Shown here: piece by piece, positions 40,654-50,623 of the stretch
Position numbering within the stretch: the first letter of the stretch is position 1
Layout: every line of letters starts with the position of its first letter
NCBI RefSeq assembly: GCF_024437735.1
Contig: NZ_JANFQO010000002.1
Coordinates: 1 to 64,000, forward strand
Source of the DNA: Tahibacter harae
GTDB taxonomy: Bacteria; Pseudomonadota; Gammaproteobacteria; Xanthomonadales; Rhodanobacteraceae
Direction: 5' to 3'
DNA: 64,000 bases
The notes under the pieces: generated by a model
Seen by the model: the letters and a program-made list of their open reading frames with translations, nothing else
Told to the model about the DNA's origin: nothing
Database searches by the model: none
Translations under genes and position numbers: made by a program

Positions 40654-41357
40654 GTGGGCTCGTGTCCGCCGGGCCGTGGGGCGTGTCGGGCGTTTTCATC
40701 ATGAGTGCCGCCGTTTTCTTGGGGCTGCTTCTGAATGCCGCCGGCCCCGACGTGTCATTTCCGGGACGAAACAGCAAGCAGGGCGGCTGGCTGCAGCCAG
40801 GCGTACCGGATGCCGGTACATCGGCGAACCGACCGGTGGACAGGCTTGTCGCGGCGCCGGGACAGCGACGCTGCGAGCCTGAAGAGTAGGCGGGACGGCC
40901 GGCGGTGAACCGGACACGGCGTGCGGGCACAGGCCAATCATGTACCTGCAGGGAGCTTGCCGTCACGATGCACTTTGTATTGACCCGCATTTGCCATGCG
41001 CCGGCCGGGACTGATCTGCCCGGATCGCTGCGCAACAGCGGAGCAACCCAGAACGGCGGGCTTCTCGCCGGCTGCCGAATTTTCCTGCGAATGGCTGGGT
41101 GGAAGAGAGCGAGTGTCGATTTCAAGGTTGCCGGGGTCGCAGAGGTTGGTCATTCTTTATTTGACATAATATATATATTCGATCATTTATGGAGCATCGG
41201 AGTCGTCGGGCCGCACATACGCCTTGGCCCGCTGGACGTGTTCCTCGCCCTGCTGATCTCGTTCCTCGCCGACCTGGCCGTCAGATGCCGGCGGTCTTGC
41301 TGTAGTACGGTCTGCTGCGCATGTGCATCTGCATGCGCGCCAGGCAAGCCCGGCGGA
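40654..41357. other. About 700 bases without a convincing gene
   Basis: Several open frames exist on both strands, but none has a ribosome site, a family look or consistent composition. A TTGACA at 41161-41166 followed by an AT-rich run (to about 41190) could be a promoter, but no matching gene starts properly behind it. Confidence 0.5.
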
Positions 41358-41371
41358 TTGATCTGAGTCAA
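41358..41371 (+). promoter_or_regulatory. FNR/ANR/Dnr-like box upstream of DUF4136 lipoprotein
   Basis: TTGAT-CTGA-GTCAA. The box centre (41364.5) puts a class-II start site near 41406, about 24 bases before the GTG start and ahead of its GGAGAA ribosome site. The half-site GTCAA deviates by one base from the ideal ATCAA. Confidence 0.6.
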
Positions 41372-41429
41372 GGCGCGCGTACCGGTTCGGCGGATGCTGG
41401 GAGCACCCCCGGTGCGTTGGAGAACCCTC

Positions 41430-41963
41430 GTGAAACTCGCTGGATTTCTGTTGTCGTGCAGCCTGCTTGCAGGCTGTGCGTCCTCCCCCGTCATTCACGT
41501 GCAGCGGGATCCCACCGTGGACTTCGGCCAATATCGGACGTTTGCCTGGAAGCAACTCCCGCCGATGCGCAATCCGCTGCTTCGGCAGCGGGTCGTGTCG
41601 GCCGTCGATGCCAGACTGGTGGCGAAGGGTTGGCGGGCCGTACCGGATGCGCAGGCCGATGTATTCCTGGTCGGCAACGTATCCACCCGGGAAGATGCCA
41701 CGCTCAACTACTTCTACCAGGATACCGGCTGGGATGGCTGGCACTGGGGCGCACACGCGCTCGGCATGCAGCGCATCGAATTGCGCGTACTGCGCATCGG
41801 GACACTGGTGCTGGATGTCTTCGACGCCAGGACACTGCGTGCGATCTGGCGCGGTGTGGCACAGGGCTACGTGCCGGATTCGGAAGCGCGCAAGGACAGC
41901 GAGGCGATGGCGGCCGTCCAGCGGATGTTTCGCGATTTTCCCGAAGCGGCGCGTGAGCCCTAG
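41430..41963 (+). CDS. DUF4136-family lipoprotein
   Basis: A 177-residue protein starting at GTG 41430, with GGAGAA at 41419-41424. The N-terminus is a lipoprotein signal with lipobox LLAGC, so Cys near residue 16 should be acylated and the mature protein anchored in the periplasm. The body has the DUF4136 look: D-F-x-x-Y-x-T-F-x-W near the start and a D-x-x-x-x-x-I-W-RG near the end. Function of the family is unknown. An FNR-like box lies 59 bases upstream of the start codon. It converges with the RMD1-like gene 18 bases downstream. Confidence 0.88.
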   Translation: MKLAGFLLSCSLLAGCASSPVIHVQRDPTVDFGQYRTFAWKQLPPMRNPLLRQRVVSAVDARLVAKGWRAVPDAQADVFLVGNVSTREDATLNYFYQDTGWDGWHWGAHALGMQRIELRVLRIGTLVLDVFDARTLRAIWRGVAQGYVPDSEARKDSEAMAAVQRMFRDFPEAAREP

Positions 41964-41981
41964 CAGGCATCGAGCACCCGC

Positions 41982-43100
41982 CTACTTGTCGGCCAGCGCC
42001 AGGATGATCTCGAAAACGAACAGCAGCACGATGGCGATTTCCAGCAGTTCGGAGCGACGGCTGGAGGCTTCGTTGTACAGCGCGGCATAGGTGTCGCGGG
42101 CGATGGAAAGCTTACGGTGCACGCCGTCGGCCAGGGCGGGAACGCGGAACAAGTCCAGTGCCTTGCGGTACACTCGCGCGAGATGGACGTCCTCGGTGAT
42201 CTGCAGCGAGGATTCGACGTTTCCGGTAAGCCGGGTCACTTCCGCTACCAGTCCGTGGATACGGCGCGCGAGCCGGGCGCAGCGGCGCGACGCCATCCAG
42301 GACATGCCGCGATGCGCATTGGCGATCATCGTATACATGCTGGCGAGTTCGGCATCCATCAGCGCATCGTAGTAGCGCATTTCCAGCAGCTGCGCATTGG
42401 CGATCTCCAGGATGTCGAGTATGTCCGTCTCGCCGCGGGGTTCCAGCACGACGGCCCTGTCGCGGGTGAGGACGACCAGATCGTCCTCGAAATATGAGTA
42501 CGCATTCACGACCAGCTCCGCGCGCTGTGCGGGCGCCAACTGCCGCGCTTCGCCCGACAGCAGGCTGGCCAGATCGGCCCGTGCCCCGAAGCTCGCCGCA
42601 TCCAGCGCGGGCTCCGTGCGATTCACAACCGCCACCAGGTAGTCCTCTTCCAGATGGCGCAGCGCGGGACGATGCAGCGCCGGACCGATCTCGTCGCGTA
42701 CGGATCGCATGGCGGCCTGCCACACGGCTGAGCCGTCGATCGGGCCCAGGGCGCGGTCAAAGATATTGCATGCCGCAACGAATCCGTTCCAGCTCTCATC
42801 ATGGACGTCGAGCTGTCCGATGAGCGTGACGGCACCGAAGTCGTAGAGTCTGGCGCTCATGCGCACCGGTTGCCGGACGCCGTCGATGTCGACTGCCGCA
42901 TCCGGCAGGCGCAGCAGCAGCGGTGGCGACTGGAACGACAGTTCGTCGGCCGCCACGGACACGAAGCGGCTGCGTTGTCCGGGTTGACCGTGGCGTTCCA
43001 GCCAAAGTGTCTCGGCCAGCGACAGGTCGATCGCATCCGCGACATCGACCAGGCGATGTGCGATCAGGCTTCCGCTGACGATATGCGGCGAGTCCGGCAT
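41982..43100 (-). CDS. RMD1/DUF155-like membrane-anchored protein
   Basis: A 372-residue protein with a soluble body and a single C-terminal membrane segment (LLEIAIVLLFVFEIILAL). It shows YDFGAVTL about residue 85, an EDDLVVLTRD strand near 205 and a long helical part ending in SSRRSELLEI. This layout resembles the RMD1/YagE/DUF155 group, whose eukaryotic members sit in mitochondrial membranes; the molecular function in bacteria is unknown. It lies nine bases after the membrane-fusion protein gene, so it is probably the last gene of the ABC-exporter operon. The family call is by motif impression and only moderately sure. Confidence 0.65.
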   Translation of the reverse strand: MPDSPHIVSGSLIAHRLVDVADAIDLSLAETLWLERHGQPGQRSRFVSVAADELSFQSPPLLLRLPDAAVDIDGVRQPVRMSARLYDFGAVTLIGQLDVHDESWNGFVAACNIFDRALGPIDGSAVWQAAMRSVRDEIGPALHRPALRHLEEDYLVAVVNRTEPALDAASFGARADLASLLSGEARQLAPAQRAELVVNAYSYFEDDLVVLTRDRAVVLEPRGETDILDILEIANAQLLEMRYYDALMDAELASMYTMIANAHRGMSWMASRRCARLARRIHGLVAEVTRLTGNVESSLQITEDVHLARVYRKALDLFRVPALADGVHRKLSIARDTYAALYNEASSRRSELLEIAIVLLFVFEIILALADK

Positions 43101-43109
43101 GCGGGGAGT

Positions 43110-44321
43110 TTACTCGTGACCCGGCTCGTGCCACACCGGCTGCACGCGATCGCCATCGCGGATCTCGTCGCCCGGGTAAAGCACGACCCGGTCTCCGGCG
43201 TCGAGGCCGCCGCGGATTTCCGCCCGCACCTCGCCCAGCCAACCGATATCCACCGCGCGCAAGACGGCGCGTCCATTCTTCACGAGGTATACGCGCCAGG
43301 CATCTGCCTCGCGGAACAGCGCGGAGATCGGCACGGTAAGGACCGCTTCGGCGCGCCACACGCCGAAGCGTGCATCGACACGGTAGCCGTCGCCCCAGCC
43401 CGCGGGAGCGTCCCCGAAATCCACAATGGCGAGCACGCGCTGTTCCTCGACGCCAACGGCGGAAACCTTGGTGAAGCCGCTGGGCTCGATGCGGCGCAGC
43501 GTACCCTGCACAGTACCGGCGCCGTCGGCCGCGCTCAGCCGCACCGGTGCGCCCGGCGTCAGCCGCAGGGCGTCGGCGGTGAGCAGTTCGACGATTACCT
43601 CCAGCTGCGACGGGTCGCCTATCTCGACAATCACCTGTCCGGCACGAACCGGGCCTGCACTTTCTATCGCACGCCGTATCACCACGCCGGCGACGGGTGC
43701 TGGCAACGCCATCGCCGCGGGAATCGCGGTGTTGCGTCCTTCCCAGCCCAACGGCGCGGCCAGGGCTTCCTTGCGATGGCGTGCTTCGCGTACGCCCGCA
43801 ACCGCGCCGCGCAGGCGCGCCTGGGCGATGTCCAGAACAGTGCGCGCCTCTTCGCCGGACTGAGCGGACACTTGACCCGATTTGCCGAGGGTGGAGAGTC
43901 GCGCGGAGGTCCTGGATGCCTGGTCGCGCTGCGTCTTCGCGGCCGCGAACTCTTCCTCGGCGCGCCGCAGCGCGTCTTCGGCCGCGCGCAATTGCGCCTG
44001 CAGCGATTCGCGCGTCGCGGCATCCAGCAGCGCTCCGGCCTGCGGACGCAAGGTGGCGACGACGCTCCCCTCCTCCACCGCATCGCCGGGCTCGAGTTCG
44101 ACACGATCGAGCAGGCCATCAAGCGGCGCTGCAATCGAATGGCGTTGCCTGAGCCGCGTGCGCCCTTCTTCATGGAAGCCGACCTCCAGCGCCTCGCGGC
44201 GCACTTCGCCGACGTCGACCGCGGCGGCGCGCGGCCACGCGGCCCACAGCACCAGCGCAAGCAGCACCAGCCCGCCCCATACGTACAGCGCCCGCGAACG
44301 GGAAGGCCTGCCTGCTGCCAT
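43110..44321 (-). CDS. HlyD-type membrane-fusion protein of an ABC exporter
   Basis: A 403-residue periplasmic adaptor. One N-terminal membrane anchor (about residues 11-28) is followed by a biotinyl-lipoyl half (APLDGLLDRVELEPGDAVEEG), a coiled-coil hairpin (about 100-190), the second lipoyl half (APVAGVVIRRAIESAGPVRAGQ) and a beta-barrel domain. It would link the FtsX-type permease to an outer-membrane channel, which is not encoded here. ATG 44321 follows AGGGAA three bases after the permease stop. Confidence 0.92.
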   Translation of the reverse strand: MAAGRPSRSRALYVWGGLVLLALVLWAAWPRAAAVDVGEVRREALEVGFHEEGRTRLRQRHSIAAPLDGLLDRVELEPGDAVEEGSVVATLRPQAGALLDAATRESLQAQLRAAEDALRRAEEEFAAAKTQRDQASRTSARLSTLGKSGQVSAQSGEEARTVLDIAQARLRGAVAGVREARHRKEALAAPLGWEGRNTAIPAAMALPAPVAGVVIRRAIESAGPVRAGQVIVEIGDPSQLEVIVELLTADALRLTPGAPVRLSAADGAGTVQGTLRRIEPSGFTKVSAVGVEEQRVLAIVDFGDAPAGWGDGYRVDARFGVWRAEAVLTVPISALFREADAWRVYLVKNGRAVLRAVDIGWLGEVRAEIRGGLDAGDRVVLYPGDEIRDGDRVQPVWHEPGHE

Positions 44322-44324
44322 GGC

Positions 44325-46685
44325 TCATTCCCTCGCCTTGAGCACGGCTACGAGGTCGAGCCGGTCCACGCGCCGCCGCAGGCCGAGGCCGCAGGCCAGG
44401 GCGCAGGCCAGCGAGACCGCGCCGGCGAACGCATGCGTGCGCAGGATGATGTAGTGCGGGATGCGGAACAGATCCGAATCGAAGCCCGCGGTCAGCAGCG
44501 CGGCCAGTCCGTGGCCGGCGGCGAAGCCGAGCGGCACCGCCGCCAGCGCCAGCAGCACGAGTTCGCCGACCAGCAGATAGGAAACCTCGCTGCGCGTGAA
44601 TCCGAGGATGCGCAGGCTGGCCAGATCGCGCGATTGTTCCGACAGCGAGACACGCGCCGCACTGTAGACCACGCCCAGCGTGATCACGATGCCGAAGCTC
44701 GTCGCAATGAGCGTGAAGGTGAGAATGGTGTTGGCCATGCCGTCCTTGAAGTTGCGGATCGCAAGCCCGCGCTGGTCGATGCCGGCTACGTACGGGCGCC
44801 GGTCCAATGCCCGCAACACCGCCGGCTGCCGCCGGCGGTCGACGGCCAGCAGCCAGCCGGCATCCTGCAGCGAGCGCTCGAAGACGGCGTCGAACGTCTC
44901 CGCGTTCACATAGGCCTGGGCGCCGAAAGGCTCGCTTGTGGTGCCGACCAGTGGCAAGCCCACAGGCGGCGTGCGCGCATCGAGCGGGTCAATCAGGATC
45001 TCGTCGCCCGGCTGCGCGCCGATCATGCGCGCCAGATAGTCGGTGAGCAGCACGCCGCGCAGGGGGGCGGCGATCGGGCGCCCGTCTGAATCCAGCGTGC
45101 GGCGCAGCTGCGCGCCGTCGTCGAGCACGCGCACGGCGGTCCGGTAGTCCGCGGCGCGGAAGCTCACTTTCGCGGGCAACACGCGCACCGGCTCGACCTG
45201 CAGTACGCCGGTCAGGCGCTCCAGCTCGCGCTGCGCCGCGCGTCCGCGGGCTTGCACGGCATCGACCGCGATATCGTGCCGTTCGGTGCGCCGGAATTGC
45301 TGGTCGATCATCAGTTCGATGGCGTCGTTCTGGAAGCGGCCCATCATGATGATCGCGGTGCCGGACGCCAGGCCGAGCCACGTCAGCGCGCTGCGGATCG
45401 GCCGGCGCTGGAGATTGCGAAGGATGAAGCGGTGGGACTGGCCCAGCGGCAGCCGCTTGCGGCGCCCGGCGCGCCGCACCCACCGCGACGATGGCGCCTC
45501 GGCGCGCATTGCTTCGGCCGGTGCCAGACGTGCCGCCGAAATCGCCGGCAGCGCAGCACCAGCGACGGCGCCGGCCAGACTGACGAGTACGGCGATGCCG
45601 AGCAAGCTGGATGACAGGTGAAAGTCGATCCAGGGCAAGCGATAGAACTCACGGTACAGGTCGGCCATGCGCGCGCCCAGCAGCATGCCGCCTGCCACGC
45701 CGAACAGCGCCGCCATGCCGCCCGTGGCTAGAGCGAGCCCCGTGTAGTGCGCCGCGATGCGCCAGGTGCCGTAGCCGAACGCCTTCAGTGTGCCGATCTG
45801 TTCGCGCTGCGAGGCCACCAGCCGGCCCAGCACCACCTGCAGGATGAAGGCGGACACGGCAAGAAACACGACCGGAAAGGTGCGCGCCATGGTGTCGAGC
45901 TGGCGCAATTCCTCGCTGAGGTAACGGTGCGAACGCTGGTATTCGCGGCCGATGGCGCCGCGCCCTCCGTATCGGCGCAGCACGCGGTCGAGCGCCGCCA
46001 GTACGGCGGCCTCGCTGGCGCCAGGCTGCAAGGTGATGGCGACACTGTTGAATGCGCCGTCCAGGTCGGTGGCGGCGGCCAGCGTCTCGCGCGGCAGCCA
46101 GGCCACGGCGAAGCGCCGCGCATCGGGAAAAACGGCGGACGGATCCATCTGCGCGACATGTTCCGGCGAGGTGCCGATGCCCATAACGGTGAAGCGTTGC
46201 CGGCGCCCGTGCAACACCAGGGTCACCTCGCTGCCCACGCGCAGATGGTGCGCCTGAGCGAAGCCATCGCTCAGCACCGCGGCCCGCCGTTCACCCGGCG
46301 CCGGCAATCGTCCTTCGCGCAGATACACCGCATTGAGATTCGCGGAGTCGGGTTCGCCCAGGCTGACCGCCATGACGCGGATCGGTTCGCCGAAACCGGC
46401 GAGTTCCGCCCGTCCGGCTGCGAGCACGCGCGTGTCCACGGCGGCGACGCCGTCAATGTGCGCGATGCGTCTGGCCAGGGCTTCGGGCGCGCGTTCGACC
46501 TCGGCAAACACGTCGGCGAAGCGATAGCGGCCATAGAACTCCTCACGGCTTTCGCGCAGCGATTCCAGCGTGGCGCGCGCCATCACCAGGTTGGCTACGC
46601 CCACCGCGCCCACCATGGCCACGGCAAACAACGACAGCCGCAGCCGCCACAGGTCACGGCCGAGTTTGCGGCCCAGCATGCTCAC
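44325..46685 (-). CDS. FtsX/MacB-type ABC transporter permease (duplicated)
   Basis: A 786-residue permease with two FtsX halves. Each half has a periplasmic domain framed by membrane helices: a first helix near 17-37; a group near 265-390 with the motif [15 protein letters not shown]; then a helix near 430; and a final group near 650-775 with [14 protein letters not shown]. This is the DevC/LolC-like duplicated form, used for mechanotransmission or lipid/lipoprotein export rather than a channel. The GTG start at 46685 overlaps the ATPase stop (GTGA), so translation is coupled. The substrate is unknown; the adaptor gene downstream suggests export across the envelope. Confidence 0.93.
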   Translation of the reverse strand: MSMLGRKLGRDLWRLRLSLFAVAMVGAVGVANLVMARATLESLRESREEFYGRYRFADVFAEVERAPEALARRIAHIDGVAAVDTRVLAAGRAELAGFGEPIRVMAVSLGEPDSANLNAVYLREGRLPAPGERRAAVLSDGFAQAHHLRVGSEVTLVLHGRRQRFTVMGIGTSPEHVAQMDPSAVFPDARRFAVAWLPRETLAAATDLDGAFNSVAITLQPGASEAAVLAALDRVLRRYGGRGAIGREYQRSHRYLSEELRQLDTMARTFPVVFLAVSAFILQVVLGRLVASQREQIGTLKAFGYGTWRIAAHYTGLALATGGMAALFGVAGGMLLGARMADLYREFYRLPWIDFHLSSSLLGIAVLVSLAGAVAGAALPAISAARLAPAEAMRAEAPSSRWVRRAGRRKRLPLGQSHRFILRNLQRRPIRSALTWLGLASGTAIIMMGRFQNDAIELMIDQQFRRTERHDIAVDAVQARGRAAQRELERLTGVLQVEPVRVLPAKVSFRAADYRTAVRVLDDGAQLRRTLDSDGRPIAAPLRGVLLTDYLARMIGAQPGDEILIDPLDARTPPVGLPLVGTTSEPFGAQAYVNAETFDAVFERSLQDAGWLLAVDRRRQPAVLRALDRRPYVAGIDQRGLAIRNFKDGMANTILTFTLIATSFGIVITLGVVYSAARVSLSEQSRDLASLRILGFTRSEVSYLLVGELVLLALAAVPLGFAAGHGLAALLTAGFDSDLFRIPHYIILRTHAFAGAVSLACALACGLGLRRRVDRLDLVAVLKARE

Positions 46686-47389
46686 CAGCTCAGCTCCGCC
46701 GCCGTGGCGCGCACCTCGTTGCGGGTCTCACCCACGATACGGCCGTCGGCCATGCGCAGGACGCGATGGGCCAGGCGCGCGATGTCGGCGTTGTGCGTGA
46801 TGACCAGCGTCGTGGTCCCGTAGTCCCGGTTCACCTTCTCCAGCGCGGCCAGCACGCGGACGCCTGTAGCGGCATCAAGCGCGCCGGTGGGCTCGTCGCA
46901 CAGCAATACGTCCGGGCGCTTGGCGATGGCGCGCGCGATCGCGACACGCTGTTGCTCACCGCCGGAAAGCTGCGCAGGAAAGTGATCGCAGCGCTCCTCC
47001 AGCCCGACGCTGGCGAGCGCGGCAGCTACCGGCATCGGGTCGTCCGCGATCTCGGTCACCAGCGCCACGTTCTCGTGCGCCGTGAGGCTGGGGATCAGAT
47101 TGTAGAACTGAAACACGAAGCCGACGTGCTCGCGCCGATACTGCGTGAGCTCGCGTTCCCCTGCCCCGTGCAGGCGGTGGTCGCGGTACCAGACTTCGCC
47201 TGAGGTGGGCACGTCAAGCCCGCCGAGGATGTTGAGCAGGGTCGACTTGCCGCTGCCGGAAGCCCCCAGCAGGACGACGAACTCGCCCGCGTACAGGTCC
47301 AGGGTGACGCCGCGCAGCGCCTGCACCTCCACTTCGCCGGCGCGGTAGGTCTTCGTCAGATCGCTGGCGTGGAAGGTGGGCGTCGTCAT
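46682..47389 (-). CDS. ABC transporter ATP-binding protein (MacB/LolD family)
   Basis: A 235-residue ATPase with Walker A GASGSGKS (residues 42-49), the signature LSGGEQQR, Walker [13 protein letters not shown] and the switch His in VITHN. It energises the FtsX-type permease encoded next. I take ATG 47389 (MTTPTF), which fits family length; the open frame continues upstream only into non-coding sequence. The FNR-like box at 47424-47437 and a TGCAAT -10 at 47396-47401 predict transcription starting right at this ATG, so the mRNA may be leaderless; no good ribosome site is seen before it. Confidence 0.93.
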   Translation of the reverse strand: MTTPTFHASDLTKTYRAGEVEVQALRGVTLDLYAGEFVVLLGASGSGKSTLLNILGGLDVPTSGEVWYRDHRLHGAGERELTQYRREHVGFVFQFYNLIPSLTAHENVALVTEIADDPMPVAAALASVGLEERCDHFPAQLSGGEQQRVAIARAIAKRPDVLLCDEPTGALDAATGVRVLAALEKVNRDYGTTTLVITHNADIARLAHRVLRMADGRIVGETRNEVRATAAELSW

Positions 47390-47423
47390 GGCCCGATTGC
47401 AGCGCAGGCCGCACGGAGCGTTA

Positions 47424-47437
47424 TTGACCCGGATCAA
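47424..47437 (-). promoter_or_regulatory. FNR/ANR/Dnr-like box of the ABC exporter operon
   Basis: TTGAC-CCGG-ATCAA. It is followed after 22 bases on the minus strand by TGCAAT (47401-47396), the spacing of class-II FNR promoters. The implied start site coincides with the A of ATG 47389. Confidence 0.65.
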
Positions 47438-47863
47438 CCCGGCGCGAGCGATCGGTAAGAGAAGAGGTCCATCGCGAGTGGAAGTTGCAACCAGCAAAGT
47501 ATCGGATAGCCCAATCGCCGGCAGGCATCTGCCCCCGCCGGGCTGCTCGCGCATTCGCGGCCTGGATCGCCTTGGCGATCACGCGAAGCCGAGCGCGAGC
47601 GTGCGCAGCGACGGATATTCAAGATATCGCGGGCTCTCACCGGCACAGCCGCGGGTACCGGCCGGCGCCCAGTCATCAGCGGCACATTCAATAGGCCAAC
47701 TTCGCCGTGATCGCTCCCACGAACGCGCCAGGCATGGTGCCCTGCCCGTGCCAACCCATGCCCCGCAATAGCAGGATTTGCTCGAGCAATTGCAGCAGGC
47801 CAGTGTTGATTTTTCCTCGCTGCGGTGAAGCCCCGTAATCCGATCGCGTGACGGCCTGGAGAT
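47438..47863. other. Intergenic, no gene seen
   Basis: These 426 bases between the ABC operon box and the GGDEF stop have no ORF with a ribosome site or family look, and no clear terminator. Confidence 0.4.
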
Positions 47864-48886
47864 TCACCGCTCGATGTGGTTGCGGCCGGCGTTCTTGGCG
47901 CGGTAAAGCAGGCGGTCCGCACGTTCGACCGCAGCCTCCAGGACTTCACCTTTTTCCAGCGCAACCAAGCCGCCGCTGAGGGTCAGGGCGAGCCCGGCCT
48001 GCAGTTCGTCCCATGATTCGTCGGCGACGGCCGTGCATACGCGCTCCATCACCGCTGCCGCGTCGTCCAGCCCGGTCTCGGGCAAAAGCACGACGAATTC
48101 CTCGCCGCCATAGCGCGCGATCAGGTCGTCGCTTCGGAGTTGCTGGGTCAGTATGGCCGCCACGCGGCGCAGAACCCGGTCGCCAACGGCGTGTCCGAAG
48201 CGGTCATTCACGACCTTGAAGCGATCGAGATCAAGCATCGCCACGCAGGTTGGCCTTTGTCGCCGGTGCGCCCGCTGCAGCTCGCGCAATGCGCGCTCGT
48301 CGAATTCGCGGCGATTGATCAGGCCGGTCAGGGAATCATGGCGGCTCAGCCGTTCCAGTTCGGCCTGCGCTCGCTTCAACGACCGGATCAGTTCTTCCAT
48401 GTGCTGGGTACGCTGCTGCAGCGCGGCGGTCCGTTCGGCGACCTCTCGCTCCATCAGCGCGTACTGATCGCGCAAATGCGCCTCGAGCGCCTTCTGGCTG
48501 GACAGATCGAGCACACCGGCCAGAACGACGTCGCCTTGCCTGCTCTTCAGCGACTTCAACAACACGGCCACGGGGAACGAGCTGCCGTCGCGGCGCTGCG
48601 CCGCGAGTTCGCGCGACTCGCCCATCCGGCGCGTCACCGGCGCACGCTGGTAGTCAGTCCTCGCCTGCGCGTGGCGAGTGCGCACTGGTTCCGGAACCAG
48701 ATTCTCGATGGGTTTGCCTAGCAATTCGTCCGCCCCGTAGCCGAACAGATTCTCGGCTTCGCGGTTCGCAAACAGGACGATCCCGCGCGCGTCGACGCCT
48801 ACCAGCGCCAGCGGAAGGGCCTCGAGTACTTCGCGCATATCGTCCGGCAGGATGTCGAACACGCCTACCCCGCCCGGGAGATCCAT
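47864..48886 (-). CDS. PAS-GGDEF diguanylate cyclase
   Basis: About 340 residues. An N-terminal PAS domain (about 15-130; VGVDARGIVLFANREAENLF) is followed by a coiled linker (about 145-180) and a GGDEF domain (about 180-335) with active-site RYGGEEF near 260, so cyclic-di-GMP synthesis is expected. I-site and allosteric residues are not judged. The PAS domain may bind a cofactor or small ligand. I chose ATG 48886, eleven bases after the stop of a small upstream ORF, although the frame continues upstream and a clear ribosome site is lacking. The pair would be read from the FNR-like promoter at 49216-49229, linking c-di-GMP to the same signal as the exporter. Confidence 0.9.
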   Translation of the reverse strand: MDLPGGVGVFDILPDDMREVLEALPLALVGVDARGIVLFANREAENLFGYGADELLGKPIENLVPEPVRTRHAQARTDYQRAPVTRRMGESRELAAQRRDGSSFPVAVLLKSLKSRQGDVVLAGVLDLSSQKALEAHLRDQYALMEREVAERTAALQQRTQHMEELIRSLKRAQAELERLSRHDSLTGLINRREFDERALRELQRAHRRQRPTCVAMLDLDRFKVVNDRFGHAVGDRVLRRVAAILTQQLRSDDLIARYGGEEFVVLLPETGLDDAAAVMERVCTAVADESWDELQAGLALTLSGGLVALEKGEVLEAAVERADRLLYRAKNAGRNHIER

Positions 48887-48896
48887 GGGGACGTCG

Positions 48897-49166
48897 TCAG
48901 CCACAGCGGGCGCACCATGCGGTGGACATCCTTCTTTTCCACCAGACGGTTGTATCCGGGAAAGCGCGCCGCGTACGGCCTCGCAGCAGCGTGCCAGCCC
49001 CGCGATGGCGCCAGTCGCCCGGCGGCGCGGCTGCACTCGCGGCGCTCTTACCGTCCGGCATGGCGCGGTAGCGGATTGCGAACGGAGCGCCGTGGCCCAG
49101 GGTTTTACTCCGCCGCGGACGGCCCGGCCACAATGCCCAAGGCAGGACGGGTTCGCCTATGCTCAT
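48897..49166 (-). CDS. Small hypothetical protein preceding the GGDEF gene
   Basis: An 89-residue ORF from ATG 49166, preceded by GGAGG with seven bases spacing (49174-49178). It lies about 50 bases downstream of a perfect FNR-like box, with a box-to-start distance that suits a short leader. The composition is basic and Trp-rich, with no recognised domain and no membrane segment. The ribosome site and promoter are the evidence; the protein itself does not resemble anything I know, so it may be a leader ORF. Confidence 0.4.
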   Translation of the reverse strand: MSIGEPVLPWALWPGRPRRSKTLGHGAPFAIRYRAMPDGKSAASAAAPPGDWRHRGAGTLLRGRTRRAFPDTTVWWKRRMSTAWCARCG

Positions 49167-49215
49167 GGATGCGCCTCCGTTTTCCGTTATCGTGAGGCCA
49201 CGGCAAGGCGCGGTC

Positions 49216-49229
49216 TTGATCCTGATCAA
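49216..49229 (-). promoter_or_regulatory. Perfect FNR/ANR/Dnr-like box
   Basis: TTGAT-CCTG-ATCAA, a full match to the FNR-type consensus. A weak -10 (ACGATA or GATAAC near 49186-49193) lies 22-24 bases away on the minus strand, giving a start near 49180 ahead of the small ORF and the GGDEF gene. The 281 bases from 49230 to the CFA stop at 49511 hold nothing else I can see. Confidence 0.7.
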
Positions 49230-49510
49230 GTCCCGCCCAGCGGACCGCACGACGTTGGTGGCAGCCACGCCGCTCCCCGGCCGCCACCACGGTGATGCAA
49301 GCGGCACAAGGACGCAGTAACCGGCTGCCGCAGCGAATGCGGTAGCCGCTCATTGCAGGCCTTCTTCACACTGCCGCAGTCGCCCGGTCCTGAAGGCGCA
49401 GGCGAAGGACGGCAATGGCGCGATCCAACTGAAACAACCGGAGAAGCCCAAAGGAAGCAGCACAAACACCGCCTGGAGAACCGGATCGACGTGGGCCGCC
49501 GGCCGCTTCC

Positions 49511-50623
49511 CTAGCGTACGTCGAGATAGCCGCCCGGCACGCCGTGCGGCGACAGTACGATTTGCCAGAGCTGCGCCTGCCGCGTGCGGAAGGCGGCGAT
49601 CGATGCGGCGAGGTAGTAGCGCCACATACGGCGGAATCGTTCGCCATAGTGCGTTTGCAGCGATTCCCACGCAGACTCGAGGTTGTCCCGCCATGCGCAC
49701 AGCGTGCGTTCGTAGTCAGCGCCGAAATTGTGCCAGTCTTCGATGACGAACAGCCCTTCGAGGGCGCGCGTGATCTGCGCGGCCGACGGCAGCACCGAGT
49801 TGGGAAATATGTATTTCTCTATCCAGGGATCCGTGGATACAGCCGACACATTGTTGCCGATGCTATGCAGCAGGAACAGGCCGTCGCCGCGCAAACAGCG
49901 TCCGGCCAGCTCAAAATACGTACGATAGTTCTTCACGCCGACGTGCTCGAACATGCCGAGCGAAAACACGGCGTCGTAAGTATCGGTAACATCGCGGTAG
50001 TCCTGTACGCGAAATTCCACAGGAAGGCCACGGCAAAGATCGCGCGCATACTCCCCCTGCTCTTTCGAGATCGTGACGCCGACGCCGGAGACACCATAGC
50101 GCTCGGCAGCAAATTTCAGGGCTTCGCCCCATCCGCAGCCGATGTCGAGCACGCGCATGCCGGGACTCAAGCGCAGCTTGCGGCAGACGAGATCGAGCTT
50201 TGCCTCCTGGGCGGCGTCGAGATTCGAGGCATGGCGCCAGTATCCGCAGCTATACACCATGTAACGCCCGAGCATGGCTCGATACAGGTCGTTGCCGAGG
50301 TCGTAGTGCCGCTCGCCGACCTCGAAAGCCCGGTGCTTCCCCTGCAGATTCAGAAGGATCGCCCGTATGCCGACCCACCAGTCGGTCAAGGTGCGCACGT
50401 GGCGGTCGAGATGCGCCTCAAGCAGATGTGCAAGAAGCCCCTCGATCGACGCCGCATTCCACCAGCCATCGAGGAACGCTTCTCCGAGCCCCAGCGACCC
50501 GCGTGCCAGCACGCGCGGGAAAAAAGCCTCGTTGTGCACCTGGATGTCCCACGCCCGATCGCCGTTGACGCGCACATCGGCACAAGCAAGGATTCGCGCG
50601 ACACGCTCGTACGAAGTTGCCAT
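49511..50623 (-). CDS. cfa: Cyclopropane-fatty-acyl-phospholipid synthase
   Basis: A 370-residue SAM-dependent methyltransferase close to E. coli Cfa in length and plan. The N-terminal lipid-binding part has EAFLDGWW, then HYDLGNDLYRAML and the SAM site VLDIGCGWGEALKFAAERYG. The signature SLGMFEHVGVKNYRTYF carries the bicarbonate-binding Glu, followed by the C-terminal FNSVLPS-like segment. It adds a methylene across cis double bonds of membrane phospholipids, typically at stationary phase or under stress. It appears to be a single gene and, unlike its neighbours, no FNR-like box is seen upstream. Confidence 0.95.
   Translation of the reverse strand: MATSYERVARILACADVRVNGDRAWDIQVHNEAFFPRVLARGSLGLGEAFLDGWWNAASIEGLLAHLLEAHLDRHVRTLTDWWVGIRAILLNLQGKHRAFEVGERHYDLGNDLYRAMLGRYMVYSCGYWRHASNLDAAQEAKLDLVCRKLRLSPGMRVLDIGCGWGEALKFAAERYGVSGVGVTISKEQGEYARDLCRGLPVEFRVQDYRDVTDTYDAVFSLGMFEHVGVKNYRTYFELAGRCLRGDGLFLLHSIGNNVSAVSTDPWIEKYIFPNSVLPSAAQITRALEGLFVIEDWHNFGADYERTLCAWRDNLESAWESLQTHYGERFRRMWRYYLAASIAAFRTRQAQLWQIVLSPHGVPGGYLDVR

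Noticed and set aside
40905-41366. 153-codon plus-strand ORF with a hydrophobic tail.
   Set aside because: No ribosome site, Cys/Arg-rich ending, no family look; it also covers the FNR-like box.
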